This document shows positions 16,189 through 24,160 of a stretch of 33,382 nt of DNA, one piece after another. This DNA is from an uncultured Propionibacteriaceae bacterium. GTDB lineage: Bacteria > Actinomycetota > Actinomycetes > Propionibacteriales > Propionibacteriaceae. Numbering within the stretch: position 1 is the first letter of the stretch; each line of letters begins with the position of its first letter. The notes under the pieces were generated by a model. The model was not told the DNA's origin. It saw only the letters and a program-made list of their open reading frames with translations, and made no database searches. Location: NCBI GenBank assembly GCA_937988865.1, contig CALKHV010000174.1:1-33382 (forward strand), written 5' to 3'. The translations under genes were made by a program, and so were the position numbers.

Positions 16189-17667
16189 ATGAGCGACACC
16201 AGAACCACTGAGACGGACGAGACGGGCGCCGACGCCCTCCACGATGACGCCGGCGAGAGGGCCGACCTGTCGGTCGGGGAGTTCTTCGGTCGGATCTACC
16301 GCCTCTTCCACAACAAGAACACCGGCTTGACGTTGATCCTCGCGATGGCCGTGCTCACCCTCCTGGGGACGCTGCTGGTGCAGGCTCCAGATTCGGTCCT
16401 CGACGATCCTGCGGCCTACGCCCACTGGGTCGACCAGCTCCGCGGCAAGTACCGCGGCTGGACGGGTGTGCTGAGCGCCCTTAACCTCTTCAACGTGTTC
16501 GGCTCGATCTGGTTCAAGCTCGTCACGATCGCGCTCAGCCTGAGCATCGTGGCCTGCACGGTGCACCGGCTGCCGCAGCTGTGGCGCAACGCTCGCGCAC
16601 CGCACACGCACGTCAGCGAGCACTTCTACGACCACGCTCGCCAGCACGCCACGATCAGCGTGCCCGTGTCTCCTGACCAGGCCCTGGACCGGGTCACCTC
16701 CGCCTTCCGCGTCCGCCGCTACCGGACGATCGTCGACCCCCGTGGTCCGGGCCTCAACCTCTACGCCGATGCCCACCGCTACGCGCCCTTCGGTACAGCC
16801 GTCGCACACGCCGCGTTCGTGATCATCCTGCTGGGCGTCCTGGTCAGCTCGACCATGGGATTCAAGGAGACCGAGTTCACTGTCACGGTGGGCGAGCGGG
16901 CCGACGTGGGTCACGAGACCGGTCTGACCATCGAGCTCGCGTCTTTCACCGATACCTACTTCGAGGACGGCCAGCCGAAGGACTATGCGTCCGACGTCGT
17001 GCTGTTCGAGAACGGCACACAGGTCGCGTCCGGGGTCATTCGCGTGAACGAGCCCTTGCGCTGGAAGGGCGTGTCGTTCTACCAGTCGTACTTCGGCGTC
17101 GCCGCGGTGATGACCGTGACCGACGAACTCGGTGCGGCGGTCTACTCGGGCGGCGTGCCACTGCAGTGGCAGACCGACGCGGGCGTCCAGTACGGCGAGC
17201 TGACGCTGCCGGACGGGTCGACGGCGTACGTGATCAGCTCCGGCGCTGGTCAGGTGGACGTCGAGCTCTATGACGCGTCCGTTGACACCCCGGTCGGCAC
17301 GGCGACCGTCGTTCAGGGGACGCCGGCCACCGTCGGGACGCTGACGTTCTCGTTCGATCGCGAGCAGAAGTTCACAGGCCTGCGGGTCGCCCATGATCCC
17401 GGCGCGCTGTGGGTGTGGATCGGTGCCGGGTTGCTGCTCGCCGGCATGTTCACCACGATGTTCTTCCGTCATCGTCGTGTCTGGGTGCGCGTGCATTCCG
17501 CCGAGGGCGGCTCGACAGTGCGGGTGGCGTCGGCCGAACGTTACGACACGGGATTCCGGACCTGGTTCACCACGCTGGTGACCGACCTCGAGGGGCGCGA
17601 CGAAGCGTCCCGTCACGACGACGAGGGACGCGTGGGTGCGTCCCGTAGCGAAGGGGACGCAGGATGA
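16189..17667 (+). CDS. resB: Cytochrome c synthase subunit Ccs1/ResB
   Basis: A 492-residue ResB/Ccs1 protein, half of the System II haem lyase that moves haem outward and attaches it to CxxCH motifs. Membrane helices fall at about residues 43-63, 98-118, 197-217 and 407-428, with a large external domain between the third and fourth, the usual Ccs1 plan. The first loop contains the family-like LFNVFGSIWFK stretch. ATG 16189 has AGGAGC just upstream and lies 8 nt past the TPR stop; the 3' end overlaps the CcsB start by 4 bp (ATGA), so translation is coupled. Confidence 0.9.
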   Translation: MSDTRTTETDETGADALHDDAGERADLSVGEFFGRIYRLFHNKNTGLTLILAMAVLTLLGTLLVQAPDSVLDDPAAYAHWVDQLRGKYRGWTGVLSALNLFNVFGSIWFKLVTIALSLSIVACTVHRLPQLWRNARAPHTHVSEHFYDHARQHATISVPVSPDQALDRVTSAFRVRRYRTIVDPRGPGLNLYADAHRYAPFGTAVAHAAFVIILLGVLVSSTMGFKETEFTVTVGERADVGHETGLTIELASFTDTYFEDGQPKDYASDVVLFENGTQVASGVIRVNEPLRWKGVSFYQSYFGVAAVMTVTDELGAAVYSGGVPLQWQTDAGVQYGELTLPDGSTAYVISSGAGQVDVELYDASVDTPVGTATVVQGTPATVGTLTFSFDREQKFTGLRVAHDPGALWVWIGAGLLLAGMFTTMFFRHRRVWVRVHSAEGGSTVRVASAERYDTGFRTWFTTLVTDLEGRDEASRHDDEGRVGASRSEGDAG

Positions 17668-18563
17668 TCGAGTACTCGCAGTACCTCCTGGTGGTGGCCG
17701 GGGTCCTGGTGGTCCTGAGCCTGCTGATGTCGCTGGCGATCGTGCTCGTGCCGCAGACAGCGACCCGCCGGGTGGCGCAGCCGGCCATGGCCGGTGCCGG
17801 TGCGGGGGGCGGACCTCTGACCCTTGACGTCGCGCGGCCCCCTGCGCCTCGCCCGCAGGGGCTGAGCCTCTACGCGACGGCGTTCTCATGGCTCGCACTG
17901 GCCTTCCTGACGGCCAGCCTCGTGCTGCGTGCCATCGTGACCGGGCACGGCCCGTTCGCCAATCAGCACGAATTCGCCGTGTCGTTCGCGTGGGGCATCC
18001 TCGCGGCCTACCTGTACTTCGAGTGGCGCCACCAGGCACGTGCCCTGGCCCCGTTCGCCCTCGCGGCGGTCGGAGTCATGCTGCTGTACGCGTCTACGAC
18101 CGACTCTGACGTGCGTCCACTCGTGCCGGCCCTCAGGAACTCCTGGCTGCTCACCCTGCACGTGTTCACCGCCGTGCTCAGCTACGGGGCCGCAGCGATC
18201 GGTGGGGCCGCGGCCGTCCTGTACCTGCTGCACCCCCGCCTCCATTGGCGTGGTCTGCCGAAGCGCGAGTTCCTCGACGAGATCGGCTACCGCTCCATCG
18301 TGATCTCGTACCCCTTCATGACGGTCATGATCCTGCTGGGTGCCATCTGGGCCGAAATCGCGTGGGGGACCTACTGGAGCTGGGACCCCAAGGAGACGTC
18401 CGCACTGGTCACCTGGCTGATCTACGGGGCTTACCTGCACGCCCGCGTGACGCGCGAGTGGCGGGGTGAGAAGGCAGCGTGGCTGTTGATCGCGGGGTTC
18501 GCGGCGATCGTGCTGACCTTCGTCGGAAACACCTTCTTCGGCGGACTGCACAGCTACGCATGA
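17664..18563 (+). CDS. ccsB: Cytochrome c synthase subunit CcsB/ResC
   Basis: A 299-residue polytopic protein of the CcmC/CcmF/CcsA superfamily, with about eight membrane helices. The tryptophan-rich haem-handling WWD motif is W234-G-T-Y-W-S-W-D-P-K-E-T (234-245). Candidate haem ligands are H102, H166, H259 and H296. It forms the System II synthase with Ccs1 and should serve NrfH and NrfA as well as other c-type cytochromes. A Gly/Ala/Pro-rich loop (about 40-65) after the first helix is longer than in Bacillus ResC. The ATGA overlap at both ends places it in the middle of a coupled operon. Confidence 0.93.
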   Translation: MIEYSQYLLVVAGVLVVLSLLMSLAIVLVPQTATRRVAQPAMAGAGAGGGPLTLDVARPPAPRPQGLSLYATAFSWLALAFLTASLVLRAIVTGHGPFANQHEFAVSFAWGILAAYLYFEWRHQARALAPFALAAVGVMLLYASTTDSDVRPLVPALRNSWLLTLHVFTAVLSYGAAAIGGAAAVLYLLHPRLHWRGLPKREFLDEIGYRSIVISYPFMTVMILLGAIWAEIAWGTYWSWDPKETSALVTWLIYGAYLHARVTREWRGEKAAWLLIAGFAAIVLTFVGNTFFGGLHSYA

Positions 18564-19165
18564 TCACCGCCCTCGAGCCCACCGAACTCGACCCCGCACC
18601 GGACGCCACGTCTGCGGGATGGTTGAGGCTGATCGGCGTGCTCGCCGTCGTCACGGCCCTCGTCATGGGCGGAGTCTGGATCGTCAACCGGGGCAACGGC
18701 GCCACTGCCACCGGCGCGAAGGTGAACGACGGGACCCCCGCGCGCCCCGTCGTGGGGCAGGCGGCGCCCGACTTCACCGGAACAGCGATCGACGGCACGA
18801 CGGTCACGCTGAGTTCCCTGCGCGGACACCCGGTGTGGCTCATCTTCAACGCGACCTGGTGCGCGGACTGCCGCGCCGAGGCCCCCGAGGTCCAGGCGCT
18901 GTCGCTGGCCCACGCGGACGCCGGCCTCGAGGTCGTCGCCGTCTACCTCAACGAGGACGCGTCCGTGGTGCAGCAGTGGACCGCGCTGTTGGGGCTCACC
19001 TTCACCCATATCCCCGACCCTGACACGTCGATCGCGGCCCGCTACAACGTCCCAGGTGTGCCGACGCACTACTTCGTCGACGCGACGGGCACGATCCGTT
19101 CGGTGCAGGTCGGAACCCTCTCGCACACGGCCATGGCCGAGGCGATCAGCGCACTCGGCGCCTGA
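18560..19165 (+). CDS. TlpA/ResA-like thiol-disulfide oxidoreductase
   Basis: A 201-residue membrane-tethered thioredoxin-fold protein: N-terminal anchor at about residues 21-43, then an AlkC/TSA-redoxin domain with active site W100-C101-A-D-C104 and the cis-Pro region GVPTHYFVD. It should reduce the disulfides of apocytochrome CxxCH motifs before haem attachment. ATG 18560 overlaps the ccsB stop (ATGA). Its usual electron donor, a CcdA/DsbD membrane protein, is absent here and must be elsewhere. The gene ends the maturation operon and is followed by a strong terminator. Confidence 0.9.
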   Translation: MITALEPTELDPAPDATSAGWLRLIGVLAVVTALVMGGVWIVNRGNGATATGAKVNDGTPARPVVGQAAPDFTGTAIDGTTVTLSSLRGHPVWLIFNATWCADCRAEAPEVQALSLAHADAGLEVVAVYLNEDASVVQQWTALLGLTFTHIPDPDTSIAARYNVPGVPTHYFVDATGTIRSVQVGTLSHTAMAEAISALGA

Positions 19166-19181
19166 CCGACCCCGACACGCA

Positions 19182-19216
19182 ACAACGGCGTCCAAGGGGG
19201 AGTTGGACGCCGTTGT
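19182..19216. terminator. Bidirectional terminator with inverted GGACGC pair
   Basis: A perfect 14-bp stem (19182-19195 with 19203-19216) and a 7-nt loop between the convergent TlpA-like gene and argG. The stem contains GGCGTCCAA on one arm and TTGGACGCC on the other, an inverted pair of the hexamer over-represented in this window. There is no long T run. Confidence 0.8.
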
Positions 19217-19250
19217 CGTACCGGGACGGGGGTCCCGGGTGGGTGGGCGT

Positions 19251-20669
19251 CTAGTCGACGCCGGAGTCGATGGCCGCGCGGTCGAGGGCGGCCTCCTCGT
19301 CCTCGGTGCGCTTGCCGAGTGAGGGGATGCGGTAGGCCTGACCCGAGCGCAGGTGTCCGATCAGCTGTGCCTGGGGCCCGCCCAACTGCCCCTGGGACGC
19401 GTAGATCTCGAGCTTCTCGCGAGAGTCGGCGATGTCGAGATTGCGCATGGTGAGCTGGCCGATGCGGTCGGTGGGCCCGAACGCCGCGTCCTCGACTCGC
19501 TCCATCGAGAGCCGGTCGGGGTGGTACGAGAGGAACGGGCCCTCGGTGTTGAGGATCGAGTAGTCCTCGCCGCGACGCAGCCGAAGCGTGACGGTGCCGG
19601 TGACCGCGGACGCCACCCACCGGGTGGTCGACTCGCGCAGCATGAGCGACTGCGGGTCGAGCCAGCGTCCCTCGTAGAGCAGGCGTCCGAGGCGGTGGCC
19701 CTGCGTGTGGTAATTGGCGAGGGTGTCCTCGTTGTGGATCGCGTTGAGGAGCCGCTCGTAGGCGATGAACAGCAGCGCCATGCCGGGCGCCTCGTAGATG
19801 CCGCGCGACTTGGCCTCGATGATGCGATTCTCGATCTGGTCGGTCATGCCCAGGCCGTGGCGGCCGCCGATGGCGTTGGCCTCCATCACGAGGTCGACCG
19901 GTGTGGTGAAGCGGACGCCGTTGATCGCCACCGGGCGTCCCTGCTCGAAGGTGATCGACACGTCCTCACGTGCGATGACCACCGACGGGTCCCAGAACTT
20001 GACCCCCATGATCGGCTCGACGCTCTCGATGCTCACGTCGAGTTGCTCAAGGGTCTTGGCCTCGTGCGTGGCGCCCCAGATGTTGGCGTCCGTGGAGTAG
20101 GCCTTCTCCTGCGAATCGCGATACGGCAGGTCGCGTTCGGTGAGCCAGGCGCTCATCTCGTGACGTCCGCCGAGTTCGTCGACGAAGTCCTCGTCGAGCC
20201 ATGGCTTGTAGATGCGCAGCTGCGGGTTCGCCATGAGGCCGTAGCGGTAGAACCGCTCGATGTCGTTGCCCTTGAAGGTCGAGCCGTCGCCCCAGATCGA
20301 CACGGCGTCCTCGGCCATGGCGCGGACGAGGAGGGTGCCGGTCACCGCGCGTCCCAGGGGGGTCGTGTTGAAGTAGGCACGTCCGGCTGAGCGCACGTGG
20401 AACGCGCCGCAGGCCAGGGCGCTCAGGCCCTCTTCGACCAGCGCGGCGCGGCAGTCGACGATGCGCGAGATCTCGGCGCCGTACTGGAGTGCGCGTCCGG
20501 GGACGGAGTCGATGTCGGGCTCGTCGTACTGGCCGATGTCGGCGGTGTAGGTGCAGGGGATCGCACCCTTCTCGCGCATCCAGGCGACGGCCACGGACGT
20601 GTCGAGGCCTCCGGAGAAGGCGATGCCGACGCGTTCGCCGACGGGCAGTGAGGTCAGGACTTTGGACAC
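19251..20669 (-). CDS. argG: Argininosuccinate synthase
   Basis: A 472-residue enzyme that joins citrulline and aspartate using ATP in arginine synthesis. The N-type ATP-pyrophosphatase loop is SGGLDTS at 19-25 (counted from the chosen start). The sequence follows the longer, Escherichia coli-like ArgG form rather than the approximately 400-residue form. An ATG 18 nt upstream is in frame, but GTG 20669 is preferred: it gives the normal (M)SKVLTSLPVGERVGIAFSGG start and has TACCGT (20676-20681) with exactly 6 nt to GTG. The 36-bp palindrome upstream is a likely ArgR operator. No other arginine genes are adjacent. Confidence 0.95.
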   Translation of the reverse strand: MSKVLTSLPVGERVGIAFSGGLDTSVAVAWMREKGAIPCTYTADIGQYDEPDIDSVPGRALQYGAEISRIVDCRAALVEEGLSALACGAFHVRSAGRAYFNTTPLGRAVTGTLLVRAMAEDAVSIWGDGSTFKGNDIERFYRYGLMANPQLRIYKPWLDEDFVDELGGRHEMSAWLTERDLPYRDSQEKAYSTDANIWGATHEAKTLEQLDVSIESVEPIMGVKFWDPSVVIAREDVSITFEQGRPVAINGVRFTTPVDLVMEANAIGGRHGLGMTDQIENRIIEAKSRGIYEAPGMALLFIAYERLLNAIHNEDTLANYHTQGHRLGRLLYEGRWLDPQSLMLRESTTRWVASAVTGTVTLRLRRGEDYSILNTEGPFLSYHPDRLSMERVEDAAFGPTDRIGQLTMRNLDIADSREKLEIYASQGQLGGPQAQLIGHLRSGQAYRIPSLGKRTEDEEAALDRAAIDSGVD

Positions 20670-20675
20670 CTGACA

Positions 20676-20681
20676 ACGGTA
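20676..20681 (-). promoter_or_regulatory. Leaderless -10 box of argG
   Basis: TACCGT on the minus strand with 6 nt to the GTG start. If used, the upstream in-frame ATG at 20687 would not be transcribed, which supports the GTG start. Confidence 0.6.
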
Positions 20682-20717
20682 CCGCATAAGTATTCGCTCG
20701 CGCGAATATCTATGCGG
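20682..20717. promoter_or_regulatory. Palindromic ArgR-like operator upstream of argG
   Basis: A 36-bp imperfect palindrome with arms CCGCATAAGTATTCGC (20682-20697) and GCGAATATCTATGCGG (20702-20717), differing at two positions. Each arm contains GCATA and GAATA/TATTC elements reminiscent of ARG boxes. It abuts the -10 box and would cover the -35 region, so a bound repressor would block transcription. Assignment to ArgR is inference from the gene it controls. Confidence 0.55.
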
Positions 20718-20736
20718 CCCGTGAACCGTGACCTGT

Positions 20737-21708
20737 CTAGGCGATCAGGACGATCTTCCCCACGTTCGCCCCGGACTCCAGTTGCTCGTGCGCCGACCGG
20801 GCGTCCGCGAGCGGGAACGTCGTCAGGGGTGCCGGAAGGATCGCACCGGACTCGATGAGGGGCCACACCATCTCGGCCACGCGCGCGCAGATCTGCGCCT
20901 TCTGCTCGACCGGACGGAAGCGCAGGCTGGTCGCGGTGACGGTGCCCCGCTTGCTCAGCAAGAGGCCCAGATTGAGCGTCCCCTTCGTGCCACCCTGCAG
21001 TCCGATGGTCACCATGCGTCCGTCGAGGGCGAGGGACGCCACGTTGGCCTCCAGGTACTTGGCGCCCATGATGTCGAGGATCACGTCGACGCCGCGTCCC
21101 TGGGTCGCCGTCTTCAACCCGGACGCCCAGTCGTCGTGGTAGTCGAGGGCGATCTCGGCGCCGAGGTCGCGGCAGAGGGCGAGCTTCTCAGGCGTCCCGG
21201 CGGTCGTCGCGACGCGGCACCCGAGCTGGGACGCGTACTGGATCGCGAACACGCCGATGCCGCCCGAGCCACCGTGAACGAGGAACGTCTCACCGGGCTT
21301 CAGTCCGACGTGGTCGAGGTTCGACACGACAGTCGCCGCCACCTCGATGAGGGACGCGGCCGTCACGAGGTCGACGCCGACAGGCGGACGCACCAGCTGG
21401 CCGGCAGGCGCCACGAAGTATTCGGCGTAGCCGCCACCCGCCAGCAGGGCGACGCACTCGTCGCCGATCGCCCACGCGTCCACCCCCTCGCCCAGTGCCG
21501 CGACCACCCCGGACGCCTCGAGCCCGATGATGTCGCTGATCCCTCGGGGCGGCGGGTAGTGGCCCTGCCGCTGCAGGAGGTCGGCGCGGTTGACGCCGGC
21601 CGCGACCGTCCGCACGAGCACCTCACCGGGGCCGGGAACGGGGGTGGGAACCTCGCTGAACTGCAGGACGTCCGGGCCTCCGGGGGCCGCCACGGTGATT
21701 GCTCGCAT
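20737..21708 (-). CDS. NAD(P)H-quinone oxidoreductase, PIG3/zeta-crystallin type
   Basis: A 323-residue medium-chain dehydrogenase/reductase without structural zinc. The N-terminal GroES-like half includes GVNRADLLQRQGHYPPP, the hallmark of the PIG3-type quinone oxidoreductases, and the Rossmann half carries VHGGSGGIGVFAIQ (about 142-155) for NADPH. It probably reduces quinones or enals in detoxification; the natural substrate is unknown. TACCGT (21715-21720) lies 6 nt before ATG, a leaderless start. It is divergent from tRNA-Ser(UGA) and is followed by the argG operator. Confidence 0.9.
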   Translation of the reverse strand: MRAITVAAPGGPDVLQFSEVPTPVPGPGEVLVRTVAAGVNRADLLQRQGHYPPPRGISDIIGLEASGVVAALGEGVDAWAIGDECVALLAGGGYAEYFVAPAGQLVRPPVGVDLVTAASLIEVAATVVSNLDHVGLKPGETFLVHGGSGGIGVFAIQYASQLGCRVATTAGTPEKLALCRDLGAEIALDYHDDWASGLKTATQGRGVDVILDIMGAKYLEANVASLALDGRMVTIGLQGGTKGTLNLGLLLSKRGTVTATSLRFRPVEQKAQICARVAEMVWPLIESGAILPAPLTTFPLADARSAHEQLESGANVGKIVLIA

Positions 21709-21754
21709 TGCTCAACGGTAGCGCCCGTGCCGCTACCTTCCCCGGCGTTCCCGC

Positions 21755-21760
21755 TACCAT
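21755..21760 (+). promoter_or_regulatory. Candidate -10 box of tRNA-Ser(UGA)
   Basis: TACCAT 23 nt before the mature 5' end of the tRNA, giving a short 5' leader for RNase P removal. No clear -35 was identified. Confidence 0.45.
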
Positions 21761-21783
21761 GGTGGACGCCCGACGAAAGCCCG

Positions 21784-21869
21784 GGCGAGGTCGCATAGTG
21801 GTCTAGTGCAGCCGCCTTGAAAGCGGCCGAGCGAAAGCTCCGTGGGTTCGAATCCCACCCTCGCCGCCA
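21784..21869 (+). tRNA. tRNA-Ser(UGA)
   Basis: An 86-nt class II tRNA. The acceptor stem GGCGAGG (21784-21790) pairs with CCTCGCC (21859-21865), followed by discriminator G and an encoded CCA. The anticodon loop CTTGAAA gives anticodon UGA, reading UCA and related Ser codons. The long variable arm around GAGCGAAAGCTC is the serine identity feature. The T loop is GGTTCGAATCC. Confidence 0.97.
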
Positions 21870-21901
21870 CCACGTCCACGTGCCATGCAAGGAGCCCGCA
21901 G

Positions 21902-22354
21902 ATGACCACCTATGTGCTCAAGCCGCGCCCGCCCCTGAGGGCCTTCGTCCTGGCCGCCGGCCTGTCGGTCGCCGGTGCGGTGTTGATCGCCCTGGCCGCC
22001 AGCGGTGGCTGGGGGACGCTGTGGGTCGTCATCTTCGCCCTCGTCCTCGCGCTCGGCGTCGCCTTCGGGGCGGCCGGAGCGGTGTCGATGCGCACCATGC
22101 GGGTCTTCGTCGACGTCACCGACGAGGGTTGGGCGGTTCGCGGGGCGGGCCAGCACAAGCACGGTCCCTGGGCCGACGTCACGAAGGTCACCACGAGCGA
22201 CCACGGCGCGCACATCAGCCTCCACCACGGCCAGGTGGCCCGGACGCACCTCTTCTGCGCCAGCGGCGGCGAGGATCCGCAGATGCAGGGACTCATCGCC
22301 GACATCGCGGCGCATCTGGACGCCGACCGCGGCTACGGCACGATCGAGATCTGA
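21902..22354 (+). CDS. Small two-helix membrane protein, unknown function
   Basis: A 150-residue protein that I do not recognise by name. Two adjacent membrane helices (about residues 13-33 and 38-61) are followed by a soluble domain of about 80 residues that reads like the PH-like domains found in small actinobacterial membrane proteins: a short beta-rich stretch, a W at the start of GPWADVTKV, and a C-terminal helix. ATG 21902 follows AAGGAG with 8 nt spacing. It lies 32 bp after tRNA-Ser(UGA) and may be co-transcribed with it. The stop is followed at once by a 17-bp tandem repeat. Confidence 0.7.
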   Translation: MTTYVLKPRPPLRAFVLAAGLSVAGAVLIALAASGGWGTLWVVIFALVLALGVAFGAAGAVSMRTMRVFVDVTDEGWAVRGAGQHKHGPWADVTKVTTSDHGAHISLHHGQVARTHLFCASGGEDPQMQGLIADIAAHLDADRGYGTIEI

Positions 22355-22374
22355 GCCTGCTTCGGCACGATCCG

Positions 22375-22426
22375 GGTCTCAGGACTCCGCAGGTCTCAGG
22401 GACTCCGCGGGTCTCAGGACTCCGGG
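22375..22426. repeat. Three-copy tandem repeat of about 17 bp
   Basis: Units beginning GGTCTCAGGACTCCG at 22375-22391, 22392-22409 (one extra G) and 22410-22426 lie between two convergent genes. The last unit overlaps the final codons and stop of the LCP gene. It has no stem structure that would make it an obvious terminator and is too short for a CRISPR array. Confidence 0.8.
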
Positions 22427-24057
22427 GGGTTGAAGGCGCACACGTCGTCCAGGTTCTCACTGGTGGTCGACGGGGACGACGAGGGTGAGCCGGCGGACGA
22501 CGGCCTGGATGAGCTCGACGTCGACGGCTTGGCGGTCGAGGTGGCGGTCGGTGCAGCCGACGCCGGAGGCTCCGCGGACGACTCCTCCAGGGAGGTCTTG
22601 ACTTTCGCCCGCATCGCGTCGAAGTCGGGGTCCCAGGGCTGGAAGCCGTCCTTGTCGGTGGCGAAGAGGTAGCGCCTGATGGTCCCGTCGCGCACCCGGA
22701 GGGCCAGCGTCACCATGGCCGGCAGAATCTCCTGCGGCAGGTCGGTGCTGATGAGGTCCTGCGACGCCTTGGCGATCGACTCGTACTTCGTCAGCATCGT
22801 CGCGGGATCAGCCTGGTCGATGATGGCCTTGACGACGCAGGTCTGGCGTCCCATGCGTGAGTTGTCGCCGTTGGCGCTGGTGTAGCGGGCCCGGGCGTAC
22901 CACATGGCCTGGTAGCCGTTCAGCTTCTGGTTCGCGCCGATCTCGATGTAGCCCTTGGTGAGGCCGGGGTGGTCCTTGCTGCCGGCGAGCGGGATGCGCT
23001 CGTTCACGTTGAGGGTGATCCCGCCCATGGCGTTGATGAGCTTCACCAGACCGTCGATGCGGAGCATCAGGAAGTAGTCGATCTGCAGGCCCAGGGCCTC
23101 ACCGACGGCCATCTTGAGGGCGTCCGCCCCGGGCTGATCAGTGTCCGTGAACAACTCGGGGTGGCTCAGGGGCACGTTCTTCCAGATGGCGTTCGCCATG
23201 TACTCGAGGTTCTCGCCGCTCACCCCGTCGTAGAAGCCGTTCGGGTAGACCTTGGCGAGTTCGGAGTCGGCGGGGAAGGGCATGCGTCCGGTGTTGCGGG
23301 GGATCTGGAAGATCGTCGTGTTGCCGGTCTGTGTGTCGATGGACGCCACCATGATCGTGTCGGTGCGGACGCCACCCGTCTCATCGGTCGTGTCACCGCC
23401 CAGCAGCATGATGTTGAGGCGCGGCTTGCTCGCCCACGGGTCGGACGCGCCGCCGTCGAGGTCGGTCGGCTTCGTCTGGGAGCGCACGTCGTTGCCCGAC
23501 TTGAACACCGAGTTGACGAGGTGGCCCTGGTCGTAGGCATAGCGGGCGGCGACGGCCAGCGGCGCGCTGACCAGGAACGACAACCCGCCGACCGCGAGAG
23601 CGCCGATGACGCGCTGGGTCGACGTGAGGCGAGGCGGACGCGCGATCAGGTGCGTCCCCACGATCACCGCGACCCAGAGCAGCGCTGCCGTCACCAATGC
23701 GATGGACACCGCGGTCAAAGTCTTCGGACGCACGGCGATCGCGGCCACATTGTCGAAATCGAGTGCGATGCCGATGGCCAGGGCGACCACGAGGCCGACG
23801 AACGTGGCGGTGATGCCCACGCCGAGCCAGCGACGCCTCGACCTGATGAGGCCAAGGCCGGGCACCAGGGCGCTCAACCCGGTCGCGACCAGCGCGCGGG
23901 TGAACAGGTGGCGGTGGGGCTCTTCGGGGTCGGCGTGCCGGCGTCCAATGGGGACGTCGTTGTCGTACACGGGGTCGAGGCCGTCGCCTTCGACGGCACT
24001 TCGTCGGGGGGTGGGGACGCCGAAATCGCGCACGTCATCGCCGCGGGGCCTGTCCAT
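22414..24057 (-). CDS. LytR-CpsA-Psr (LCP) family protein
   Basis: A 547-residue envelope protein. An acidic/basic cytoplasmic N-terminus (about 1-48) is followed by four membrane helices (about 50-185), more than the single helix of most LCP enzymes. The external LCP domain (about 212-460) includes LLGGD, RTDTIMVASID and FQIPRNT, a conserved set of Arg and Asp residues that bind pyrophosphate lipid substrates. A long Ser/Thr/Pro-rich tail (about 485-535) may span the wall. LCP enzymes transfer polymers such as teichoic acids or arabinogalactan from lipid carriers to peptidoglycan; which polymer is used here is unknown. The start has GAGGAGG upstream and a TAGCAT -10 with a short leader. Confidence 0.9.
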   Translation of the reverse strand: MDRPRGDDVRDFGVPTPRRSAVEGDGLDPVYDNDVPIGRRHADPEEPHRHLFTRALVATGLSALVPGLGLIRSRRRWLGVGITATFVGLVVALAIGIALDFDNVAAIAVRPKTLTAVSIALVTAALLWVAVIVGTHLIARPPRLTSTQRVIGALAVGGLSFLVSAPLAVAARYAYDQGHLVNSVFKSGNDVRSQTKPTDLDGGASDPWASKPRLNIMLLGGDTTDETGGVRTDTIMVASIDTQTGNTTIFQIPRNTGRMPFPADSELAKVYPNGFYDGVSGENLEYMANAIWKNVPLSHPELFTDTDQPGADALKMAVGEALGLQIDYFLMLRIDGLVKLINAMGGITLNVNERIPLAGSKDHPGLTKGYIEIGANQKLNGYQAMWYARARYTSANGDNSRMGRQTCVVKAIIDQADPATMLTKYESIAKASQDLISTDLPQEILPAMVTLALRVRDGTIRRYLFATDKDGFQPWDPDFDAMRAKVKTSLEESSAEPPASAAPTATSTAKPSTSSSSRPSSAGSPSSSPSTTSENLDDVCAFNPPES

Positions 24058-24160
24058 ACGTCCTCCTCGTGAGACTCCATGCTAGCGAGGAGTCCCAAGG
24101 TGGCGTTCCGGTGGAGCGCCCCTCGCTGTGGCGAGAGCCTTTCGCGAGAAGTGCAGGCGG

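Noticed and set aside
16177..18039. A 620-codon minus-strand frame opposite the Ccs genes
   Set aside because: The low-complexity His/Arg/Gly-rich translation is a shadow of the Ccs1 and CcsB coding sequence.
22375..22426. The three-copy 17-bp repeat as a CRISPR array
   Set aside because: Units are directly adjacent without spacers, and no cas genes are in the window.
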